Source of the DNA: Sphingomonas azotifigens NBRC 15497
GTDB lineage: Bacteria > Pseudomonadota > Alphaproteobacteria > Sphingomonadales > Sphingomonadaceae
Assembly: GCF_002091475.1 (NCBI RefSeq)
Contig: NZ_BCTR01000012.1
Span: 1-64,000, forward strand
Length of the DNA stretch: 64,000 nt
Direction: 5' to 3'
The notes under the pieces are model-generated. The model searched no databases, had not been told where the DNA came from, and saw nothing but the letters and a program-made list of their open reading frames with translations. A program made the translations under genes and the position numbers. Of the stretch, positions 23,554 to 31,574 are shown piece after piece. Numbering within the stretch: the stretch's first letter is position 1; each line of letters opens with the position of its first letter.

Positions 23554-25078
23554 TCCAGCGGCTCCCGGCCGGCACCAGTGCATCGAGGAAGCGGGCGGAG
23601 TCCGCGCGGATCTCGGCCTTGCGCGCCTCGGTCATGCGATCGAGATTGCGGACGATCGGCCCCATCCGCTGGTTGCGGGCGAAGCGATCGCGGTGGCGGG
23701 CGACGAAGTCCCAGTAGAGATAGTTGAACGGGCAGGCATCCGGCCCGGCCTTCAGCTTCACCTTGTAGCGGCAGCCGGCGCAGTAATCGGACATCCGGTC
23801 GATATAGGCGCCGCTCGCCGCATAGGGTTTCGAGCCCATGATCCCGCCATCGGCGAACAGCGCCATGCCGATCGTGTTGGGCATCTCCACCCACTCATAG
23901 GCATCGGCATAGACCGCCATGTACCAGACATGGACGAGGTACGGGTCTATGCCCGCGAGCAGCGCGAAATTGCCGGTGACCATCAGCCGCTGGATATGAT
24001 GGGCATAGGCATGGGCGCGGGTCTGCTCGACCGCGTCGCGGACGCAGGCCATGTCCGTGTCGCCGGTCCAGTAGAATTCGGGGAGCGGGCGGCGGGCCTC
24101 CAGGGCGTTTGCCTCGGCATAGCGCGGCATGTGCAGCCAGTAGATCCCGCGGACACATTCGCGCCAGCCGAGGATCTGGCGGATGAAGCCCTCCGCCGAG
24201 TTGATCGGCACCCGGCCGGCGCGCCACTCGACCTCGGCGCGGCGGCAGAGGTCGAGTGGATCGAGCAGGCCGATGTTCAGATAGAGCGCGAGGTGTGCAT
24301 GAAACAGCACCGGTGCGCCGAGGCGCATCGCATCCTGATAGTCGCCGAAGCGGGGCAGGGCGTGGGCGAGGAAGTGATCGCGCGCCTTTTCCGCATCGGC
24401 GCGGGTGACGGCGAGGGCGAAGGGGTGGAGATCGCCGAAATTGTCGGGAAAGCGACGTTCGACCAGCTCCAGCACCTCGCGGGTGATCGCATCGGGTTCG
24501 AAGGCGGGGAGCGTCGGCGCGGTGATGCCGGGCGGGGGCGTGCCGCGATTGTCATGGTCATAGTTCCATTCGCCGCCGGCCGGTTTGTCCCCTTCCATCA
24601 GCAGCCGGGTGCGGCGCCGCATGTCGCGGTAGAAATACTCCATCCGCAACTGCCGGCGCCCCTGCGCCCAGGCGCGAAAGCCGGCCGGGTCGATCAGGAA
24701 GCGCGTGTCCGGCAGCAATGTCAGGCCAGGTACGGCCGCGAGGGCCTGTCGCAGCCGCCACTCGCCGGGTTCCGTACAAAGGATCTCGTCGGGCGCCAGC
24801 CCGGCGCGGGCGCGTTCGAGCTCGCCGACAAGGCTGCCGCTATTCTCCGGGTCGTCGAGCCTCGTGTAGCGCAGTTGCCAGCCCTCGACGCGGAGCGCTT
24901 CGGCGAAATGGCGCATGGCCGCGAAGACGAAAGCGAGTTTCTTCTTGTGGTGCGGCACATAGCCGGCTTCCTCGGCCACCTCTGCCATTAGCACGACATC
25001 CTCGGCCGGATCGGCTTCGGCGAGCGAGGAGAGGCCAGCGCTGAGCTGGTCGCCGAGCAGGAGGATCAGGCGCGCCAT
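23546..25078 (-). CDS. Fe-S cluster photolyase (FeS-BCP, PhrB/CryB type)
   Basis: This 510-residue cryptochrome/photolyase belongs to the iron-sulfur bacterial group, typified by the Agrobacterium (6-4) photolyase PhrB. Four cysteines expected to hold the 4Fe-4S cluster are present: Cys345, Cys433, Cys436 and Cys449. Their spacing matches the PhrB ligand spacing I recall. The N-terminus LILLLGDQLS and the conserved INSAEGFIRQILGWREC block also fit. The enzyme uses FAD and a lumazine antenna to repair (6-4) photoproducts with light. ATG 25078 gives the family N-terminus. It heads an operon with DUF393 and the ABC1 kinase. Confidence 0.93.
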   Translation of the reverse strand: MARLILLLGDQLSAGLSSLAEADPAEDVVLMAEVAEEAGYVPHHKKKLAFVFAAMRHFAEALRVEGWQLRYTRLDDPENSGSLVGELERARAGLAPDEILCTEPGEWRLRQALAAVPGLTLLPDTRFLIDPAGFRAWAQGRRQLRMEYFYRDMRRRTRLLMEGDKPAGGEWNYDHDNRGTPPPGITAPTLPAFEPDAITREVLELVERRFPDNFGDLHPFALAVTRADAEKARDHFLAHALPRFGDYQDAMRLGAPVLFHAHLALYLNIGLLDPLDLCRRAEVEWRAGRVPINSAEGFIRQILGWRECVRGIYWLHMPRYAEANALEARRPLPEFYWTGDTDMACVRDAVEQTRAHAYAHHIQRLMVTGNFALLAGIDPYLVHVWYMAVYADAYEWVEMPNTIGMALFADGGIMGSKPYAASGAYIDRMSDYCAGCRYKVKLKAGPDACPFNYLYWDFVARHRDRFARNQRMGPIVRNLDRMTEARKAEIRADSARFLDALVPAGSRWNG

Positions 25079-25167
25079 GCCATGCCATGTGGGGCAGCCA
25101 AGGCGCACGCACGCGATGTCTTTTCGGACAGGTTGAGCGCTGGCGGCCTGCGCGCGATCCCAGGAGC

Positions 25168-25614
25168 ATGGAACATCCTGCTCCGCTTGCCCCCGCCGCG
25201 CGGCTCCTCGGCTATGCCGGGCTGCTGCCGCTGATCGGCTGTGCCGCCGGCCTGGTCCTGCTGCCGATGCACCGCGTGGCATGGCTCGACGCCGGCTTCG
25301 GCTATGCCGCGCTGATCTTCAGCTTCCTCGGCGGACTGTGGTGGGGGCGGGGCGTCGCGCGCGGCAAGACCTCGCCCGCATTGTTCGGCATCGCGGTGCT
25401 GCCGTCGCTGATCGCCTGGGCGCTGATGCTGCTACGGCTGCTCCGCTGGACGACGGAAGAGGCGCTGCTGGCGCTGGGCGCGGCGATCCTGCTCTCGCCG
25501 ATCGTCGACCTGGTGCTCGCCCGCAAGCAGGTGCAGGTGGAGGGCTGGATCGCGCTGCGCCTCCAGCTTTCTACCGGGCTGGGCGCGCTGACGCTGGCGC
25601 TCGCGCTGCTCTAG
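25168..25614 (+). CDS. DUF3429 membrane protein
   Basis: This 148-residue integral membrane protein has four to five transmembrane helices and a conserved WLDAGFGYAALIFSFLGG segment characteristic of DUF3429. The function is unknown. It is divergent from the photolyase (90-base gap) and convergent on the flavoprotein gene, with stops directly adjacent. AGGAG lies one base before the ATG. From memory, DUF3429 genes often occur beside photolyase-like and amine-oxidase-like genes. Confidence 0.8.
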   Translation: MEHPAPLAPAARLLGYAGLLPLIGCAAGLVLLPMHRVAWLDAGFGYAALIFSFLGGLWWGRGVARGKTSPALFGIAVLPSLIAWALMLLRLLRWTTEEALLALGAAILLSPIVDLVLARKQVQVEGWIALRLQLSTGLGALTLALALL

Positions 25615-26562
25615 CTACGCGGCGGCGGCGGCGCTGCCGATCATCGTGCCGAGCCGATGGCCGGAGAGCCAGGCCAGCTCCACCCGCGGGCCGTTCAGCC
25701 AGTCGCCACAGGCGCCCAGGCGAAGGTTGCCGTTCCACAGGGCGCCCTTGTCGACGCCCGGCGTCATCGCGAACCGCCAGCGGTGCGCCGCGAGGTAGCG
25801 GAGGGCGGGCACCGGACCCTCGGCATGGGCGAGCAGCGCGGCGAGCAGCGCCTGCGCCACCGTGTCCGGCGCATCCTCGAGATGCGCGGTGGACCAGGAG
25901 CCGTGGCCCTGCACCACCCAGGTCTCGCCATCGTGGCGGCCGGGCTTGGCGCCGTCCCGCGCGGCCCAGCCGATGATGCCATGCTGCCGGATGCTGTCGG
26001 CGGCGATCGGCAGCCGCCCTTCGAAGGCGATCATCGCGGTCCAGCAGGGCTGCGACCGCGCGGCCATCGCGTCGGCCGCCATCATCAGGTCGTGCGTGCC
26101 GAGGATTGCGGCGGCCTGTTCGGCGGGAAGGGCGATGATCGCGGCGTCGAAGGGGCCGTGCTGCTGCTCCTGCAGCCGGACGTGCCAGCCTTGCGCGCTG
26201 CGGGTGAGGCCGACGACATGATGGCCGAAATGGACGCGATGCGCCGATGCCATGTGGCGCACCGGGGCGTTCATCGCCGGGGTGCCGACCCACGCGTCGG
26301 GTCCGGCTTCGTGCCAGGGACTGGCCACGCCCTGCGCGTGCCAGTCCTGCACCTGCCGCCGAAACCGGTCGTCGCGCACGGTAAAATATTGCGCGCCGTG
26401 ATCGAACTGCAGCTGCTGCCCGTCCAGCTCGACGCGCCGGGTGGACATGCGACCGCCGGGGCCGCGCCCCTTGTCGAACAGTGTCACCCGATGACCGGCA
26501 GCCTGCAACTGGTCGGCGCAGGCAAGGCCCGCAATGCCGGCGCCGAGGATCACCACCTCCAT
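25615..26562 (-). CDS. FAD-dependent amine-oxidase-like (renalase-like) flavoprotein
   Basis: This 315-residue cytosolic protein begins with a dinucleotide-binding motif (VVILGAGIAGLACADQL), followed by a GG motif (KGRGPGGRMSTRR) and a C-terminal FAD-binding segment (LRLGACGDWLNGPRVE). The arrangement matches bacterial renalase-like NAD(P)/FAD oxidoreductases. The substrate is unknown. The start at 26562 was chosen because the Rossmann motif starts at residue 2. It lies 14 bases downstream of folE in the same direction, so the two are probably co-transcribed from the folE-LOV intergenic region. Confidence 0.87.
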   Translation of the reverse strand: MEVVILGAGIAGLACADQLQAAGHRVTLFDKGRGPGGRMSTRRVELDGQQLQFDHGAQYFTVRDDRFRRQVQDWHAQGVASPWHEAGPDAWVGTPAMNAPVRHMASAHRVHFGHHVVGLTRSAQGWHVRLQEQQHGPFDAAIIALPAEQAAAILGTHDLMMAADAMAARSQPCWTAMIAFEGRLPIAADSIRQHGIIGWAARDGAKPGRHDGETWVVQGHGSWSTAHLEDAPDTVAQALLAALLAHAEGPVPALRYLAAHRWRFAMTPGVDKGALWNGNLRLGACGDWLNGPRVELAWLSGHRLGTMIGSAAAAA

Positions 26563-26576
26563 CGCAGCGACCCCGC

Positions 26577-27191
26577 TCAATAGCCCATCAGCGACATCAG
26601 TTCGGCCCGGCTGCTGCGATCCTCGAGGAAACAACCCAGCATCCGGCTGGTGACCATGCCGACGCCGTGCGTCTTCACGCCGCGTCCGGTCATGCAGCCA
26701 TGCTGCGCCTCGATCACCACTGCGACGCCGGCGGGCTTGAGATGGGTCCAGATCGCCTGGGCGATTTCGGCGGTCAGCCGCTCCTGGATCTGCAGGCGGC
26801 GGGCATAGCCGTGCAGCACGCGCGCTAGCTTGGAGATGCCGACCACCCGGTCCTTCGGCAGATAGGCGATCGACGCCTTGCCGGTGATCGGCGCCAGATG
26901 ATGCTCGCAGTGCGACTGGAAGGGAATGTCCTTCAGAAGCACGATCTCGTCATAGCCCGCGACTTCCTCGAAGGTGCGGGCGAGGTGCATGCCGGGATCC
27001 TCGTCATAGCCGGCGCAATATTCGCGCCAGGCCTTGGCGTGGCGAAGCGGCGTGTCGCGCAGTCCTTCCCGCTCCGGGTCCTCGCCGACCCAACGCAGCA
27101 GGGTGCGAACCGCTTCCTGCACTTCGTCCGGGACCATTTCCTGCGCAGTTTCGTTCTCGGCCCGCTCTATATCGTTGCAGAAGAAGTTCAT
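26577..27191 (-). CDS. folE: GTP cyclohydrolase I
   Basis: FolE converts GTP to 7,8-dihydroneopterin triphosphate, the first step of tetrahydrofolate and pterin synthesis. The 204 residues contain zinc ligands Cys95 and His98 in HCEHHLAP and Cys166 in AQHGCMTGRG. ATG 27191 is preceded by AAAGGTAGG, a fair Shine-Dalgarno, and gives the family length. The gene is divergent from the LOV regulator with a 145-base spacer. Because photolyases use folate or lumazine antennas and DNA repair needs folate, co-location with photolyase and a light sensor is meaningful. Confidence 0.96.
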   Translation of the reverse strand: MNFFCNDIERAENETAQEMVPDEVQEAVRTLLRWVGEDPEREGLRDTPLRHAKAWREYCAGYDEDPGMHLARTFEEVAGYDEIVLLKDIPFQSHCEHHLAPITGKASIAYLPKDRVVGISKLARVLHGYARRLQIQERLTAEIAQAIWTHLKPAGVAVVIEAQHGCMTGRGVKTHGVGMVTSRMLGCFLEDRSSRAELMSLMGY

Positions 27192-27246
27192 CGGGCCTAC
27201 CTTTCGTTTCACCGGCAGCGTTCGCCTGGCACGCCGGCATCGAGTG

Positions 27247-27278
27247 TCCTCCACATGAGGAACCCGGCCGAAACCGGG
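27247..27278. promoter_or_regulatory. Two adjacent dyads in the folE-LOV spacer
   Basis: TCCTC-N5-GAGGA (27247-27261) and CCCGG-N6-CCGGG (27263-27278) lie side by side in the 145-base spacer between divergent folE and the LOV-HTH gene. A dimeric LuxR-type HTH would bind such symmetric sites. This is a candidate operator by position and symmetry only. In GC-rich DNA short dyads also arise by chance. Confidence 0.35.
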
Positions 27279-27336
27279 AACATGGACAAAAGGGTATCCG
27301 CTTGCGCGACCCTGTAAGGATGCAGAAAGCCGACCA

Positions 27337-27924
27337 ATGCCACTGACCGACATGATCGCCGGGAGCGCCGTCGCCGCGGTGCTGAGCAACCCCCGCCTGC
27401 CCGACAATCCCATCATCGACTGCAACGAGGCGTTCATCGCGCTGACCGGCTATCAACGCGACGAGATCGTCGGCCGCAACTGCCGCTTTCTCTCCGGCGA
27501 CAAGACCGAACCCTGGCTGAGCGAGGCGCTGAGCGCCGGGGTGCGCGAGAAGCGCCCGGTGATGGTGGAGATCCTCAACTACAAGAAGGACGGAACGCCG
27601 TTCCGCAACGCGGTGCTCGTCGCGCCGATCTTTGGCGAGGACGGCGAGCTCGAATATTTCCTCGGCTCGCAGATGGAAGTGGAGGGGCCGAAGGAGGGTA
27701 CCACCCACCGCGCCACGGTGGCACGCGACAAGATCGACGCGCTGTCCCCGCGTCAGCGCGCGGTGTTGATCGCGATGGCCGCGGGCAAGCTCAACAAGCA
27801 GATCGCCTATGATCTCGGCCTGACCGAGCGGACGATCAAGATGCATCGCGCCGCGATGTTCCGCGCACTCGGCGTGCGGACCGCGGCGGACGCGGTGCGG
27901 ATGGCGATCGAAGCCGGCTATTGA
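27337..27924 (+). CDS. EL222-like LOV-HTH light-regulated transcription factor
   Basis: This 195-residue protein combines an N-terminal LOV domain (about 12-115) with a C-terminal LuxR-type HTH (about 133-193). The photoactive cysteine sits in GRNCRFL (Cys49). The FMN-binding NYKKDGTPFRN block and a glutamine in FLGSQMEV (Gln112) are present. The HTH contains LSPRQRAVLIAMAAGKLNKQ. Architecture and sequence closely match Erythrobacter EL222, in which blue light forms a cysteinyl-flavin adduct, frees the HTH and permits dimeric DNA binding. It is divergent from folE and close to the photolyase operon, so these are its most likely targets. Confidence 0.95.
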   Translation: MPLTDMIAGSAVAAVLSNPRLPDNPIIDCNEAFIALTGYQRDEIVGRNCRFLSGDKTEPWLSEALSAGVREKRPVMVEILNYKKDGTPFRNAVLVAPIFGEDGELEYFLGSQMEVEGPKEGTTHRATVARDKIDALSPRQRAVLIAMAAGKLNKQIAYDLGLTERTIKMHRAAMFRALGVRTAADAVRMAIEAGY

Positions 27925-27930
27925 GCGTGG

Positions 27931-29253
27931 TCAGTCAGGGTCGCGCTCGCCGGAGGCGGCCGTGAGCGGGGCGGGATGCCCGTCCAGCGCGCGGGCGAGT
28001 GCCTCGCGGTCGAGCTTGCCCTCCCACCGCGCGACGACGAGCGTCGCCACTGCATTGCCGATGAAGTTGGTGAGGCTGCGGCACTCGCTCATGAACCGGT
28101 CGACGCCCAGCACCAGCGCCATGCCGGCGACGGGCACCTTGGGGACGATTGCCAGCGTTGCGGCCAGCGTGATGAACCCGGCGCCGGTGACGCCCGCCGC
28201 GCCCTTCGAGCTCAGCATCGCGACCCCGAGCAGCGCGAGCTGCTCGCCGAGCGAGAGATGGACCCCGGTCGCCTGGGCAATGAACAGCGCCGCCAGCGTC
28301 ATGTAGATATTGGTGCCGTCGAGGTTGAACGAATAGCCGGCGGGAACGACGACGCCGACCACCTCGCGCGCGGCGCCGGCTGCCTGCATCTTCTCGATCA
28401 GCGCGGGCAGCGCGGCCTCGGACGAGGAGGTGCCGAGCACCAGCAGCAACTCGGCGCGCAGGTAGCGCAGCAGCTTGAGGATCGAAAAGCCGGTGAGCGC
28501 ACCCACGGTGCCCAGCACGACCAGCACGAACAGCGCCGAGGTGAGATAGAAGGTGCCGACCAGCGCGCCGAGGCTGACCAGCGTGCCGACGCCATATTTG
28601 CCGACGGTGAACGCCATCGCGCCGAACGCGCCGACGGGCGCCGCCCACATCACCAGCGACACGAGGCGGAAGACCACGGTCGCGAGGCGCTCGAGCAGAT
28701 CGGTCACGGGCGCGGCGGGCTCGCCGACCAGCGACAGCGCGATGCCGAACAGGATCGCGACGAACAGCACCTGCAGGATCGAACCGCTGGTAAAGGCGGA
28801 CACCAGCGTTTCGGGGATGATCGCGAGCAGGAACCCGGTGAGCGTGCTCTCATGGGCCTTGGCGGCGTAGCCCTGCACGGCGCTGGCATCGAGCGTACGC
28901 GGATCGACATGCATGCCCGCGCCGGGCTGGATCAGGTGCGAGACGATGAGCCCGACGATGAGCGCAAGGGTGGAGAAGACCAGGAAATAGGCAAAGGCCT
29001 TGACCGCCACCCGGCCCAGCGATCCGACCCCGTGCGACCCTGCGATGCCGGTGACGACGGTGAGGAAGATCACCGGCGGGATGATCATCTTCACCAGCGC
29101 GATGAACGCCTGCCCCAGCGGCTGGAGGCCCGCCCCGAAGCCCGGCAGGAAGGCGCCGGTCGCCACGCCGGCGACGATCCCGATCAGGACCCAGGTATAG
29201 AGCAGGCGCCACCAGGGACGGTGCGGTTTGGTTCGATCGGCAGAGGGAAGCAT
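27931..29253 (-). CDS. dctA: C4-dicarboxylate:cation symporter, DctA type
   Basis: This 440-residue transporter of the dicarboxylate/amino acid:cation symporter (DAACS) family has about eight membrane helices and two re-entrant hairpins. Family motifs are present: the serine-rich [31 protein letters not shown] and the C-terminal [19 protein letters not shown]. These match DctA, which imports succinate, fumarate and malate. Glutamate transport is a lower-probability alternative. The stop is 6 bases from that of the convergent LOV gene. No dctB/dctD two-component pair is adjacent. Confidence 0.88.
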   Translation of the reverse strand: MLPSADRTKPHRPWWRLLYTWVLIGIVAGVATGAFLPGFGAGLQPLGQAFIALVKMIIPPVIFLTVVTGIAGSHGVGSLGRVAVKAFAYFLVFSTLALIVGLIVSHLIQPGAGMHVDPRTLDASAVQGYAAKAHESTLTGFLLAIIPETLVSAFTSGSILQVLFVAILFGIALSLVGEPAAPVTDLLERLATVVFRLVSLVMWAAPVGAFGAMAFTVGKYGVGTLVSLGALVGTFYLTSALFVLVVLGTVGALTGFSILKLLRYLRAELLLVLGTSSSEAALPALIEKMQAAGAAREVVGVVVPAGYSFNLDGTNIYMTLAALFIAQATGVHLSLGEQLALLGVAMLSSKGAAGVTGAGFITLAATLAIVPKVPVAGMALVLGVDRFMSECRSLTNFIGNAVATLVVARWEGKLDREALARALDGHPAPLTAASGERDPD

Positions 29254-29295
29254 GCGGCGAATCTAGGCGGGGGCCGGGATACGGTCAACGCGCCC

Positions 29296-31041
29296 CTAGT
29301 CCGCCGGTGCCGGGGCCGGATGCGCAGTCGAGGCGCGGCGGCGGTCCGCATAGGGCGTCGATCGGGTATCGCGGAGCAACTGCAGTTCTTCCTCGCAGAC
29401 CGGTGTGATCGCGCGATCGACATAGTCGAAGCGCGCCGGATCGCGCAGGATCCGTGCGAGCACCCGCCGCAGCCGGACATAGGTATGGATCGTGCCGCCC
29501 AGCGAATGGCACAAATGGCCGAGATAACGCGGATAGAATGTCAGGGGATGTTCGATCGGCATGCCGGACCGCCGCTGCCGCCGGCGCTTGATCCGCACAT
29601 AGCCCGCCTCGAGCTTCGCCACGCCTTCCAACCGCACCGCCTCGCGATAGGCGACCAGTCGGTTCACGGTCGTCAGCTTCTTGTTCGAGCCGAGTGCCAC
29701 CATCCGCCGCAGGATGCGCTCCATATGCTCCCAGGTGTAGAAGCTGCGATGGGCATCGCGAAACGCCCGGTCCCATTCATCGTCGGTCATGTGGGCGTGG
29801 TGGGTGACGCGGTGGTTGAGATCGTACTTGTTGAGGTCCGGGTCCATCCAGGCGCCCACAGCGTGCAGGCGGCGATGATCCTCGCTGCCCGGCAGCGGCG
29901 TCAGATAGTTGAGGTAGAGCGTGTCAATGGCAAGCTCGTCCTTGAGGATGGCGATGTCGTGCAGGATCGATGGGTAGCTGTCGTTGGAAAAACCGATGAT
30001 GTAGCCGCAAGTGATCACCACCGGATGCCGCTTCCACGCAAGGACCATCGCGCGATAATCCTCGACGCGGTTCTGGCGTTTCTTCGCGGCTTCAAGATTA
30101 TCCGCGTTGATGTTCTCGAGACCGATGAAGATCTGGTCGGCGCCGGCGGCCACGCATTTCTCGACGAACCGTGGAATCCGATGTGCCAGCGTATCGACCT
30201 GGATGACCAGACGTGCCGGCAGCCCCTCCGCGGCCAGCGCGATCAGCTTGTCGCAAAAGGCTTCCCAGTTCTTGTTCCGGGCGAAATTGTCGTCGGTGAG
30301 GAAGAAACGGTTGAAGCCCTGCGCGGCATTTGCCCGCACGATCGCCTCGAGATCCTCGACCGAGCGGAACCGGCTCTTGCGTCCCTGGACGTTGATGATC
30401 GTGCAGAAGCTGCATTCGAACGGACAGCCGCGGCCGAGATCGAGGCTGGCATATTTGTTGATGTTGCGTGCCACCTGCCCCTTGGGCAGCAGCGGGATCG
30501 GCGCCCCTTCCAGGCCGGGCGTGACCTTGAGGTGATCGTATAGCGGCTTCAGTTGGCCGTTCCAGGCGTCCTCGAGCACCTCGTCGATACGACCTTGCTC
30601 GGCCTCCCCGGCAAACAGGCCGATGCCGAGTGCCTGCGCCTCGCGGAGTTCCGGGGTAAGCGTCTTCAGCATCGATACCACGCCCGAGACGTGAAAGCCG
30701 CCGATCGCGACCGGCACGTCCGCCGCGCGGAACTGCCGCGCCAGGTCCATCGCGCGCGGAAATTGGTTGGTCTGCACCCCGACCAGGCCGACGAACCCCT
30801 TGCCGCCCGCGCGGCGAATGGCGCGGAGAATGCGCTGTGGATCGACCCGGCTGTGGATCTCGTCCATCGGGTGGAGGTCCACCGTCCGGCCGGCGAGCAC
30901 GCCGCGATCCAGCGCATTCTGGACGATGCCGGTGAGGCAGGCGAGCGAATTGGACGGGATGATCGACCGCCACCATTGGAGCGGATAACCCTCGTCGTCA
31001 TAGCGCGTGGGCTTGATCAAATAGATTTGAAAATCCCCCAT
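29296..31041 (-). CDS. B12-binding-domain radical SAM enzyme, unknown substrate
   Basis: This 581-residue protein has an N-terminal cobalamin-binding-like domain (about 1-165) and a radical SAM domain with the cluster motif CPFECSFC near residue 205. A basic C-terminal region has a run of arginines (RIKRRRQRRSG). The FIGLENIN segment is typical of B12-radical SAM proteins. No DxHxxG cobalamin motif is obvious, so binding of B12 is unproven. I cannot assign a substrate. The start is uncertain: ATG 31041 follows a hairpin directly, and an in-frame GTG at 31080 is the alternative. It precedes dctA in the same direction. Confidence 0.85.
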   Translation of the reverse strand: MGDFQIYLIKPTRYDDEGYPLQWWRSIIPSNSLACLTGIVQNALDRGVLAGRTVDLHPMDEIHSRVDPQRILRAIRRAGGKGFVGLVGVQTNQFPRAMDLARQFRAADVPVAIGGFHVSGVVSMLKTLTPELREAQALGIGLFAGEAEQGRIDEVLEDAWNGQLKPLYDHLKVTPGLEGAPIPLLPKGQVARNINKYASLDLGRGCPFECSFCTIINVQGRKSRFRSVEDLEAIVRANAAQGFNRFFLTDDNFARNKNWEAFCDKLIALAAEGLPARLVIQVDTLAHRIPRFVEKCVAAGADQIFIGLENINADNLEAAKKRQNRVEDYRAMVLAWKRHPVVITCGYIIGFSNDSYPSILHDIAILKDELAIDTLYLNYLTPLPGSEDHRRLHAVGAWMDPDLNKYDLNHRVTHHAHMTDDEWDRAFRDAHRSFYTWEHMERILRRMVALGSNKKLTTVNRLVAYREAVRLEGVAKLEAGYVRIKRRRQRRSGMPIEHPLTFYPRYLGHLCHSLGGTIHTYVRLRRVLARILRDPARFDYVDRAITPVCEEELQLLRDTRSTPYADRRRASTAHPAPAPAD

Positions 31042-31057
31042 GCGGTAAAAATACCGC
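31042..31057 (-). promoter_or_regulatory. Perfect hairpin abutting the radical SAM start codon
   Basis: GCGGTA, four bases, TACCGC is a perfect 6-bp inverted repeat that ends at the base before ATG 31041. In the mRNA it would form a small stem-loop against the start codon, or in DNA an operator. If translation starts at the upstream GTG, the repeat would be coding. Confidence 0.4.
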
Positions 31058-31136
31058 AAGACGAGACGATGGGCCAGCACAAGTATCTAAGCGGGCAGTA
31101 CCGGAGGAAGTCGCCGCAAGACGATGCGCGGAAATG

Positions 31137-31168
31137 AAAAAGGGATGCTACCGAACCGGCAGCACCCC
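31137..31168 (-). terminator. Intrinsic terminator of the small lipoprotein gene
   Basis: On the minus strand a 12-bp stem (GGGGTGCTGCCG with CGGTAGCATCCC, two G-U pairs, three-base loop) is followed by TTTTT. It starts 24 bases after the lipoprotein stop. Confidence 0.85.
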
Positions 31169-31192
31169 TATCCGGATCGAATTTGCGCCGCG

Positions 31193-31420
31193 TCAGCCGC
31201 CGTTGCCCGGCGTCGTGCTGTCCGTTCCGTTGTCCGGCGTGGCGTTGCCGATCATTGCCTCGGCCTCGGCATTGGCGCGGTCCTCGGCATCGTTCTGGTA
31301 GATCATCGCATTGGCTTCGGGCGCGCCATTGGATGCGTCCGCCACATTGCCCTCACCGCCGCTGCACGCCGCGAGCGGCACCAGCGCCATTGCGGCGGCC
31401 ATCAGGCGAAGCTTGATCAT
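31193..31420 (-). CDS. Small predicted lipoprotein
   Basis: This 75-residue protein has a lipobox LAAC (cysteine near residue 19) after a short signal peptide. The mature part is acidic, rich in Asn, Ala, Glu and Gly, and of low complexity. It has its own intrinsic terminator downstream. About 150 bases separate it from the M28 peptidase gene upstream. No function can be given. Confidence 0.8.
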   Translation of the reverse strand: MIKLRLMAAAMALVPLAACSGGEGNVADASNGAPEANAMIYQNDAEDRANAEAEAMIGNATPDNGTDSTTPGNGG

Positions 31421-31574
31421 CCGGGTGCTCCCACATCAATCTGAAACTCGTTTCGCCTGCGGTTCGACCGGCGGCGACGAACCCGGTGCATGGTATGGAC
31501 CACGGGTTGCGTCAATCACAAATATGTCGCAACGCCGTGGATATGCCATGTTTTTGCCCGATTTGGGGCAGGTG

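Noticed and set aside
31421..31574. Possible promoter and TGCCC/GGGCA hairpin between the M28 peptidase and lipoprotein genes
   Set aside because: TTGACG is present, but no -10 at good spacing. The hairpin is followed by A rather than T on the coding strand, so neither promoter nor terminator is supported.
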